DNA of 12,316 nt from Nitrospira sp. (GTDB lineage Bacteria > UBA9089 > CG2-30-40-21 > SBAY01). The first letter of the stretch is position 1, and every line of letters starts with the position of its first letter. A program made the translations under genes and the position numbers. The stretch covers positions 1 through 12,316 of the forward strand of contig SBAY01000032.1 in the NCBI GenBank assembly GCA_005239945.1. The letters run 5' to 3'. Shown here in pieces: positions 5,880-12,134 of this stretch. Under the pieces are notes generated by a model. That model ran no database searches, was not told the origin of the DNA, and worked only from the letters and a program-made list of their open reading frames with translations.

Positions 5880-5927
5880 GTAAAATTTTGGTTAATAATT
5901 GCTATATTTAAAAATAGTAAAATTTTG
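5880..5927 (+). promoter_or_regulatory. 11-bp direct repeats upstream of the Fic promoter
   Basis: GTAAAATTTTG occurs at 5880-5890 and again at 5917-5927, immediately before the -35 box of the Fic operon promoter. Each contains the palindrome AAAATTTT, and a related CAAATTTTA overlaps the promoter spacer at 5933-5941. Repeats placed like this can be operator sites for an autoregulated toxin-antitoxin-like operon. The sequence is A/T rich and chance is possible. Confidence 0.35.
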
Positions 5928-5928
5928 C

Positions 5929-5957
5929 TTGACAAATTTTATATTATATGTTATTAT
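5929..5957 (+). promoter_or_regulatory. Promoter of the Fic-nucleotidyltransferase operon
   Basis: TTGACA at 5929-5934 is perfect. TATTAT at 5952-5957 matches TATAAT at five of six positions. The spacer is 17 bp. Transcription would start near 5964, only about 3-6 bases before the Fic start codon, which again implies a leaderless mRNA. Confidence 0.75.
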
Positions 5958-5966
5958 TATAAATAT

Positions 5967-6716
5967 ATGATGATATATAAAAATAAGATAGCAGAAATAG
6001 ATAAATTAAAGAAGGAAATCGATAGATACAGACCACTCTCAGACGATCTATTAAGTCAACTCAAAGAATATTATAGAATAGGACTTACCTACTCAAGCAA
6101 TGCCCTCGAGGGAAATTCATTAACTGAAACTGAGACAAAGGTAGTTTTAGAGGATGGAATAACAATTGGTGGAAAACCTCTAAGAGACCACTATGAGGCC
6201 AGTGGACACAGCGAGGCATACAATCTGCTTCTTGATTTATCAAAAAAAAACAGGATAACACAAAAGGATATTTTGACGCTACATCAACTCTTCTATTGGC
6301 GAATAGACAAAGAGAATGCCGGGAAATACAGAAAAACAAAGGTGATAATTCCAGGCTCAAATTATATCCCACCGCCAGCCAATGAAATTCCTGATTTAAT
6401 GAAAAAGTTTGTTAAGAATATTCCGTTATTAAAGAGGAAATATCATCCAGTAGAATTTTCTGCCCTGATACATAAAGAGTTTGCTGCAATCCATCCGTTT
6501 GTTGATGGAAATGGAAGAATTGCAAGACTCTTGATGAACCTATGTTTACTTCAACAGGGATATACAATTACCATCATTCCGCCAATCAAAAGGGTTGATT
6601 ACATAGATACCTTAGAGATTGCTCATACAAAAGGGGATTCTAAACCATTTATAAATTTTATCTCCTGTATGGTCTATGAGAGTCTGACAGAATATATTAG
6701 AATGATTAAGGGGTGA
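5967..6716 (+). CDS. Class II Fic domain protein (probable AMP-transferase)
   Basis: A 249-residue Fic protein. Fic enzymes usually attach AMP from ATP to a hydroxyl side chain of a target protein. The complete active-site motif HPFVDGNGRIAR lies at residues 176-187, with H176 as the catalytic base. The inhibitory motif (S/T)xxxE(G/N) is in the N-terminal part, as SNALEG (residues 44-49, E48 being the inhibitory glutamate), so this is a self-inhibited class II Fic. The protein ends soon after the core and lacks the C-terminal winged-helix domain found in many longer relatives. ATG codons at 5967 and 5970 are both possible. The upstream TTG at 5925 lies before the promoter and is excluded. It is the first gene of an operon with two small genes and a nucleotidyltransferase. 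The target is unknown. Confidence 0.93.
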   Translation: MMIYKNKIAEIDKLKKEIDRYRPLSDDLLSQLKEYYRIGLTYSSNALEGNSLTETETKVVLEDGITIGGKPLRDHYEASGHSEAYNLLLDLSKKNRITQKDILTLHQLFYWRIDKENAGKYRKTKVIIPGSNYIPPPANEIPDLMKKFVKNIPLLKRKYHPVEFSALIHKEFAAIHPFVDGNGRIARLLMNLCLLQQGYTITIIPPIKRVDYIDTLEIAHTKGDSKPFINFISCMVYESLTEYIRMIKG

Positions 6717-6723
6717 AAGAATA

Positions 6724-6939
6724 ATGAATGAGACATTAGAAGAGAGATTCAAAAGATTGGCCTCTGCTCGAACCAATGCCATACTAAAAAAAATTGATAT
6801 TCTTGGAAACTGCTCCAATAGACAGGTCTATAGCTACACAAAGAAAGACATCGAGAAGATATTCTCATGCCTCGAGGCAAAACTGAGACAGACAAAAGCC
6901 AGATTCTGTTTTCCGGAGGAGGAGAAATTTAGGTTGTGA
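6724..6939 (+). CDS. Small uncharacterised protein (71 aa)
   Basis: A 71-residue charged, probably all-helical protein that starts 7 bases after the Fic stop, with AAGGGG ending the Fic gene as its ribosome binding site. It begins with ERFKRLASARTNAILKKI and continues with an NRQVYSYTKKDIEKIF stretch and a basic LRQTKARF near the C-terminus. I have a general recollection of similar small ERF..LA.R proteins in many bacterial genomes but cannot assign a function. The position between Fic and the 68-residue gene suggests an accessory or antitoxin-type role, which is inference. A diverged copy of its last 30 codons lies at 7556-7648, so the gene or its module was duplicated at some time. Confidence 0.75.
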   Translation: MNETLEERFKRLASARTNAILKKIDILGNCSNRQVYSYTKKDIEKIFSCLEAKLRQTKARFCFPEEEKFRL

Positions 6940-6948
6940 GGGAGGATA

Positions 6949-7155
6949 ATGGAAGAAAGAAAAATTTGGATAAATAGACCAGAATCGCCTGAGGACGCAG
7001 AGAGGTTTGAGCGTGATTACTACCTCAAGATGACTAAATCAGAGAGGCTTTCGACAGTGCAGTTTTTGAGGGATATATCTTCAAAGATAAAAGGAGAAAG
7101 AAATGAGGGTAGAGAAGGATTACGAAGAGTTATTAAGATTGCTAAACAATCATGA
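6949..7155 (+). CDS. Small uncharacterised protein, probable partner of the nucleotidyltransferase (68 aa)
   Basis: A 68-residue charged protein with ERFERDYYLKMTKSERLSTV in the middle and a C-terminal LRRVIKIAKQ. Small proteins with this layout (an acidic or aromatic D-Y-Y stretch, an S..ERL helix and a terminal LRRVI) are often encoded just upstream of DUF6036-type nucleotidyltransferases; this is from memory of the family, not a search. The start at 6949 has a good ribosome binding site, GGGAGG, 9 bases after the preceding stop. Its last 53 bases overlap the start of the nucleotidyltransferase gene in a different frame, so translation of the two is probably coupled. An antitoxin or chaperone-like role is plausible but not shown. 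Confidence 0.75.
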   Translation: MEERKIWINRPESPEDAERFERDYYLKMTKSERLSTVQFLRDISSKIKGERNEGREGLRRVIKIAKQS

Positions 7156-7549
7156 GGTAAGATATTGCATCGTGGGCTCTTATGCGGTTGCCTTTTATGC
7201 CAGACCAAGATATACAAAAGATATAGATATTCTTGTAGAACCTGATCTTGAGAATGCAAAAAGAATTATCAATGCCCTCAATGAATTTGGGTTTCAAAGC
7301 CTGGGGCTAAATGAAGATGACTTTTCTGAAAGAGGGAAGGTGATTCAATTAGGATATGAACCTGTAAGGGTGGACATTATGACTTCGATTGAGGGATGCA
7401 CTTTTGAGGAGGTATGGAAGGGAAGAGAAGAAGGAATCTACGGAGAAGAAAAGGTCTTTTTTATAGGTATAGACGAATTGATAAAGAACAAGAAGAGTTT
7501 GAATCGCAAACAAGATCAGGCAGATTTAGAGATTCTTACTGAGAAATAA
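7103..7549 (+). CDS. Nucleotidyltransferase-fold protein (DUF6036/AbiEii-like)
   Basis: A 148-residue protein of the polymerase-beta-like nucleotidyltransferase superfamily. The signature GSYAVAFYARPRYTKDIDIL (about residues 25-44) combines the GS motif with the metal-binding D-x-D (DID). A third acidic residue is in VRVDIMTS near residue 90. The C-terminal FIGIDELIKNKKSLNRKQDQADLE matches the DELI..K......R.KD..DL pattern that closes AbiEii-type and DUF6036 proteins. Such proteins act as toxins or resistance factors that add nucleotides to tRNA or proteins. The start at 7103 has GGAGA 7 bases upstream. It overlaps the 68-residue gene by 53 bases. No HEPN partner follows, so it is not a standard MNT-HEPN pair. 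Confidence 0.87.
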   Translation: MRVEKDYEELLRLLNNHEVRYCIVGSYAVAFYARPRYTKDIDILVEPDLENAKRIINALNEFGFQSLGLNEDDFSERGKVIQLGYEPVRVDIMTSIEGCTFEEVWKGREEGIYGEEKVFFIGIDELIKNKKSLNRKQDQADLEILTEK

Positions 7550-7552
7550 AAT

Positions 7553-7648
7553 ATGGATGTTGAGAAGATATTTTTTGCCATTGAGGCAAAACTGAGGCAG
7601 ACAAAAGCCAGATTCTGTTTTTCGGAGGAGGAAGCATTTAGGCTGTAA
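7553..7648 (+). pseudogene. Truncated second copy of the 71-aa gene (3' end only)
   Basis: An open frame of 31 codons starting 3 bases after the nucleotidyltransferase stop. It reads MDVEKIFFAIEAKLRQTKAR and onward, and matches the last 30 residues of the 71-residue protein at 24 of 30 positions (about 76 of 93 bases). Many of the base changes are silent, which suggests that it was under selection after duplication. The N-terminal 40 residues are missing and no ribosome binding site is visible. It is therefore probably a remnant, although coupled translation from the preceding stop codon is possible. Confidence 0.75.
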
Positions 7649-7720
7649 AGAGTAAGTGTTTATGCAACGGACATAAGAAATATTTTTAGAGTATTCGATA
7701 ATTACAAGGAGGGAATTACA

Positions 7721-10127
7721 ATGAACGATATTCAAGCCAAGGAACTTTGTTTTCAATTAGTCAATGCTGGTTCTGAAGAAGATGTTTTTAAAATAATAAA
7801 AAATAATTCTATTCTTAAAGATGAGAAGAATTGGCGACATTATGGTAACTATAATAACATTGGAACCGTTACTGGACAAGCACCTAAAGCTGTTCCATCT
7901 CTAATAGAGAAGATCACCAATTCTATTGATGCAATATTGATTAAGGCCTGTAAATTGGCAGGAGATGATCCAGAGTCCCCTACTGCTCCAAAATCTATGG
8001 ATGAGGCTTTAAAAAAATATTTTAATTTGGATGATGCAAGTTATTCAGATTTGTCAGATAAAGAAAGAAGAGATTTAGCTTCGAATATACAGGTAATAGC
8101 AGAAGGCTCAAAGAAAAATCCTAATATCATTATTTATGATAACGGAGAGGGGCAACACCCACAAGATTTCTCAAAGACATTTGTATCACTTGGTGAAGGT
8201 AACAAAGAAAAAGTATTTTTTGTCCAGGGAAAATATAACATGGGGGGGAACAGCCGTTTTACCTTTCTGCGGAAAGGAGAAATATCAGCTAATAATTTCG
8301 AGAAAAAATGAGAAGAACGAAAAGAACCACAAGTATGGATTTACCTTAGTAAGAAGAAATAAAGGTATAGGGCAAAATATTAAGATCTCCTGGTACGAAT
8401 ATTGTGTTGACTCTGATGGGAAAATTTTTGAGTTTTTCAGTGAGCCGTTGGAGTTAAACCTTTTTAGGACAAAGTTTGATGGGGGAACATATATCAAGCT
8501 TTATAATTATGATTTGAGAAATCCCTCTGATATAACTTTAGACCTTTGGAGAGAATTAAATAGGTATTTATATAGACCCGCATTACCAATATTGCTTTAT
8601 GAAACAAGATATAGAAGTAGTCACTTCGAAAAAGGTCGTACTCCATCAAAAATAATGCATGGCAATAGAATGAGGAGTTTTTTGGATAGCAGAGATAGCG
8701 TTGAAAATATTTTTTCAATAAAGATAAAATCAGATAATGTTGAATATCCTGGGGAGGTTTTTGTCTATAAAAAAGATGTAGATCCAAAAGAGTTCATTAA
8801 AGATATGTCCTTAGTCTTTTCAGTAAATGGACAGGTGCAACATTCTTTAGATAACAGGTATGTAAGTCTGGAATTAAAAAAATCATACTTGAAAGGGCAT
8901 CTTTTGGTTAATATTGATTGTTCGAGGATGTCAAGATATCTATATGAAGAGATTTTCATATCGAATAGGACTCAAATGAGAGATATAGCCGAATATAGGA
9001 ATTTATTAGAGAAAATCACAAAAGAGCTCAAAGATAATGATTATCTGACCAGATTAGATGAAGAATGGAGGAAAGAGGAGATATTTAAAAATCCTAAGGA
9101 TGAAAAGTTCCTCAAGAATATTGTTGGGAAACTATTAAGGGATGACAAAGAAATTGAAAAGTTATTAGGCTTTAACGGGGGTGTAATAAGCCCAGAGATT
9201 AAAAAAATCAAAAAACAGATTGATTCAGAAAAGGAGAAATTTAAAGGAAAAAGATACCCGAGTTATTTTAGATTTAAGAGATTAAAACCAGGCAATATCA
9301 AAATGTTACCACAAAATGGTGAATGTAAAATAGACATCGAAACAGATGTAGAAAACGAGTATTTAATTAGACCCCATGATAAAGGTGAGTTGAAAATAAA
9401 AGTGAAACAGCCTTTTATTAGAACTGGCGAAAAACCAGTAGGACCATGTCCTGGAGATGAAGAAATATTAGATGTTAGTGTTGTAGGACCTAATGAAGGA
9501 GAGATTAGACTAAGAGTCAAGCCAAACAAAGAATTACAGGTAGGGACAAGAGTACCTATTGATGTAGAGATGAGTTCACCTGAAGGGCCATTTTCTCTTT
9601 CAGCTGAAATTATTATTGATAATCCTCATGATAAGTCAAAGGAGAAAGAAGTTGATAGAAAAAAAGAATATTCTTTGCCAGTGCTTATGGAAGTTTACAA
9701 AGAAAAAAGAGATGAAGGCAAAGAAGAAGGATATAAATATTGGGAGGAGTATGGTTGGAATGAGCTTGATATCTGCTATCTTCACGAATCCAGTCAAGAA
9801 GGGTGTTTAATTGATGCAATAGCTATCAATATGGATTCTCGAGAGCTCGATAATTTTATTAGAACCAGGAAGGCAACGGGTAAAAAAATAGAGATGATTC
9901 AAAGAACTTATAAGACATCAGTATATCTAATATCTTTAGTTCTTTATTATGAATTGTACCAACGATTACAAAAAGAGCGGGAAGACAATAAACATAGGGA
10001 CGAACAAATTAATTATGAGCCTGCTGAAATGGTTTCTTTTGCAATGAAAGGATTGGCAAAAATCTTGCTTCACATTATGACAAATGAAAATATACTTAAA
10101 GAAATTGAAGATATAGAAGTGGATTAA
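7721..10127 (+). CDS. GHKL (MutL/MORC-like) ATPase, frameshifted in a G7 run
   Basis: One gene split across two frames. The first frame runs from 7721 to a stop at 8311, the second continues to 10127, and the join is at 8242-8248. Removing one G restores NMGGTAVLPFCGKEK and gives about 801 residues. The N-terminal region has the GHKL ATP-binding boxes: EKITNSIDA (N-box, E63/N67), DNGEG (140-144) and GKYNMGGTAVLPFCG (from 170). A charged middle region follows, then a beta-rich, Ig-like stretch around GELKIKVKQPF to SLSAEIIIDNP, and a helical C-terminus. The start at 7721 has a strong AAGGAGGG. Related bacterial MutL/MORC-type ATPases occur in restriction-modification loci, and here an HNH nuclease and a methyltransferase lie convergently downstream. 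The job is probably ATP-driven clamping or remodelling on DNA (inference). The frameshift may be a sequencing error, a mutation or a switch. Confidence 0.85.
8242..8248 (+). other. G7 homopolymer at the ATPase frameshift
   Basis: Seven G bases follow AACAT. In the first frame they give NMGGNSRFTF, which is not family-like, and the frame ends at 8311. With six G bases the frame gives NMGGTAVLPFCG, the expected third ATP-box region. The position of the break is therefore known to within this run. Confidence 0.92.
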
Positions 10128-10366
10128 GGATTAGGGGGAATGTTGGAGTTATATTTCAATTCATAGGTAACTCTAAAATATCGTCAGTTGATACCTTCTT
10201 ATAGGAACAAAAGGTGAAACAAAAGGTGACAGTTTATACAACATTCTGCTAATCAAGAGGATACAAACAAAATATACACGTTTAGGTTTCTCTGCTCTAT
10301 GTCTTAGGCAATATTTAATCTACAACTGGCAGAAAGACAATAAGTTATATAAACTGTCACTTCTAT
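10128..10366. other. Intergenic region between the convergent ATPase and HNH genes
   Basis: This 239-bp gap contains no convincing coding sequence. It has a tandem 12-bp duplication (CAAAAGGTGAAA at 10208-10219, CAAAAGGTGACA at 10220-10231) running into the left end of the 135-bp inverted-repeat element. No promoter is expected between convergent genes and none was recognised. Confidence 0.6.
10226..10360. mobile_element. Possible MITE-like element, 135 bp with perfect 13-bp terminal inverted repeats
   Basis: GTGACAGTTTATA at 10226-10238 and its exact reverse complement TATAAACTGTCAC at 10348-10360 bound a 109-base internal sequence with no coding potential. This form fits a small non-autonomous transposable element. 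No clear target-site duplication is visible in the flanks (AAAAG on the left, TTCTA on the right), so a long-range hairpin acting as a bidirectional terminator, or an old decayed insertion, remains possible. Confidence 0.5.
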
Positions 10367-10948
10367 TCATTCGTTTGGTCTTGGTATATGGCCATTTATT
10401 TTATGCCTGTCATAACACTCAAAAACACACTTGCAAAAATTAATTATTCTCTTATCCTTATTAGTAACAGCCAGTTTATACATTTTTATAAAATATCTCT
10501 TTCCAGCTTCTGTTTGTGAATAGTTCTTTTTCATAAGGTTATGCTCCATGCATAGAGTTTGGCCATTATCTAATGTATTTGTTCCTCCTTTGTCCTTTGG
10601 TTTTATGTGATCCACACAAATCTCAACACCTTCTTTTATGCCTCGCCTACAAACGACACATTGATAATTGTCCCTTTTGAAGATTTTCTCTTTCACATCA
10701 GGTGGAAAATCAAACAATTCGATTTCCTTAATATAATCTGGTTCATATCTATATATCCCTTTCTTGACCTTAATAAGTTTACCTTCTTGATGAAATTTGC
10801 GGATTTGTCTCCACGTGTCGCGGGGTTTTCTTCCATACAGCTTAATGTATCTTTCCTCAACCCAATCTACAACGGGTCCATGTGGAAGGTCTTCATTTGG
10901 ATACTTCAGAAAATACTCCATTATTAAATCCCCGATGCTCTTAGCCAT
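10367..10948 (-). CDS. HNH endonuclease with N-terminal winged-helix-like domain
   Basis: A 193-residue protein, probably the cutting subunit of a restriction system. The HNH nuclease core is at about residues 88-140. It has C97xxC100 (YQCVVC), the catalytic VDHIKPKDKGG with D113/H114, N128 in LDNGQTLC, and H136 in MEHN, with C133 possibly completing a structural zinc site with C97, C100 and a later ligand. The first 70 residues (DLIMEYFLKYP to KKGIYRYEP) look like a winged helix-turn-helix, suitable for DNA recognition. The ATG lies one base after the methyltransferase stop (TAATATG), and a GAGGA inside that gene serves as ribosome binding site, so the two are cotranscribed and translationally coupled. 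Pairing with a methyltransferase suggests type II restriction. The target sequence is unknown. Confidence 0.88.
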   Translation of the reverse strand: MAKSIGDLIMEYFLKYPNEDLPHGPVVDWVEERYIKLYGRKPRDTWRQIRKFHQEGKLIKVKKGIYRYEPDYIKEIELFDFPPDVKEKIFKRDNYQCVVCRRGIKEGVEICVDHIKPKDKGGTNTLDNGQTLCMEHNLMKKNYSQTEAGKRYFIKMYKLAVTNKDKRIINFCKCVFECYDRHKINGHIPRPNE

Positions 10949-10949
10949 A

Positions 10950-12023
10950 TTATATCGTTTCCTCGATTACTCCAAGTTTAAGTTGATAGATTTCTGCCTC
11001 ATTTATAAGTCTTTGCTTTGCTAAATTGCAGTAATTTTCATCAATTTCAACACCTATTCCTTTTCTATTGGTTAGGACACAAGCAATCAGGGTAGACCCA
11101 CTTCCAAGAAAAGGATCTAAAATGGTATCGCCAACGAAACTGAATAGTTTTATACATCGCCTCGGTAATTCTATAGGGAATGGGGTAGGATGTCCAACCC
11201 TTTTTTTACTCTCCCCCATAAAATTCCATACCCCATTTGTCCATTCCATAAATTCTTTCTTACTCATATCAGATTTTCTACTACCACTAATTTTCTTCCA
11301 ATGCTTTTTGTAAAGAATAACAATAACTTCAACTGGAGCAATAACATAAGGAGCAGAAGCAGAAAGCCATGAGCCCCATGCAGTCCGTCTTGAAATATTT
11401 TGCTCGTTCCAAATAATTGTGGAATGATACTTCCATCCTACTTGTTTTGCAATTGTCGTTATATCAGCACATACGCTTTGCTGACCGCCTTTATTTTTAT
11501 CGAGAGGGATATTTAGACAAAATCTTCCATCATCCTTTATTAATCTATAACATTTAGTAAGCCACTTTCTTGTAAAAGATAAATAATCCTCGTAGCACAT
11601 TTTATCATCATGAGAATTATACTTAATATCCACATTATATGGAGGAGAGGTAACAATCAGATCAATCATTCCTTCTTTAATGCAATCTGTTCTTAAAAAG
11701 TCAACGTTGTAGATCCATATTGAATCTTCTTGAAAATAGGGTTCACTCTTGGTGGTAATCTCATAAGAAGTAGGCATCTCTCTTATTAGGAGGGGTTTAA
11801 GGCTTTGACTTTTTCTCAAATATCCTTCGAGATCTTTTTGACTGAAGCGTCTTTGTCCTCCGAAGGTTTTTGTAGAGGAAAGCAACCCTTGTTTTTCCAT
11901 ACGATAGATAGTAGATGAGCTTACTCCAAAATAGTTAGCGGCCTCTTTTGTAGTATACATAGCTTTAACTTCAAGTCCGCCCAAGGCGTTAAGTTCACTG
12001 ATAGCAAATTGATTCTTAGGCAT
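10950..12023 (-). CDS. DNA methyltransferase (beta class) fused to an N-terminal helix-turn-helix domain
   Basis: A 357-residue S-adenosylmethionine-dependent DNA methyltransferase. Motif IV, TSPPY, is at 125-129 and the SAM-binding motif I, DPFLGSGST, at 303-311, preceded by the motif X-like HPTPFPIELPRR (278-289). The IV-X-I order is the beta class. The methyl target is N4-cytosine or N6-adenine and cannot be decided here. Residues about 22-72 (MYTTKEAANYFGVSSSTIYR) form a MerR/excisionase-type helix-turn-helix, an unusual addition that might bind a promoter or target DNA. The start at 12023 has AAGGA at a 9-base spacing. M22 at 11960 is a weaker alternative. It is the first gene of the operon, with HNH second, so methylation would precede cutting. 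It has its own strong promoter. Confidence 0.92.
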   Translation of the reverse strand: MPKNQFAISELNALGGLEVKAMYTTKEAANYFGVSSSTIYRMEKQGLLSSTKTFGGQRRFSQKDLEGYLRKSQSLKPLLIREMPTSYEITTKSEPYFQEDSIWIYNVDFLRTDCIKEGMIDLIVTSPPYNVDIKYNSHDDKMCYEDYLSFTRKWLTKCYRLIKDDGRFCLNIPLDKNKGGQQSVCADITTIAKQVGWKYHSTIIWNEQNISRRTAWGSWLSASAPYVIAPVEVIVILYKKHWKKISGSRKSDMSKKEFMEWTNGVWNFMGESKKRVGHPTPFPIELPRRCIKLFSFVGDTILDPFLGSGSTLIACVLTNRKGIGVEIDENYCNLAKQRLINEAEIYQLKLGVIEETI

Positions 12024-12048
12024 TTTGGATAATCCTTATTTAAAAGAT

Positions 12049-12077
12049 ATTTTACCAAAAAATTTATTCCCTGTCAA
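12049..12077 (-). promoter_or_regulatory. Promoter of the methyltransferase-HNH operon
   Basis: On the minus strand a perfect TTGACA (plus 12072-12077) and TAAAAT (plus 12049-12054, five of six to consensus) are separated by 17 bp. Transcription would start near 12042, leaving a short leader with AAGGA before the ATG. The group II intron end lies about 57 bp upstream and points the same way. Confidence 0.75.
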
Positions 12078-12134
12078 CAAGAATTCTTAAATGCCTTAGG
12101 GTAATCGCTCAGTAAACGGTGAGAAGATTAACCA

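Noticed and set aside
5925..5966. TTG start for the Fic gene
   Set aside because: It lies before the -35 box of a near-consensus promoter and adds a peptide without family features.
7661..7702. Promoter directly before the ATPase (GATAAT at 7697-7702)
   Set aside because: The -10-like box is reasonable, but there is no -35 match at the right distance. The gene may be read from the upstream operon or from a promoter that I cannot recognise.
8136..8246. Separate start at 8136 for the second ATPase frame
   Set aside because: The peptide from 8136 to the G7 run is the wrong-frame reading of the ATP-binding boxes. Family sequence in this frame begins only at the G7 run.
10607..11372. Plus-strand frames opposite the HNH and methyltransferase genes
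   Set aside because: They are antisense shadows of two genes with complete catalytic motifs, promoter and ribosome binding sites on the minus strand.
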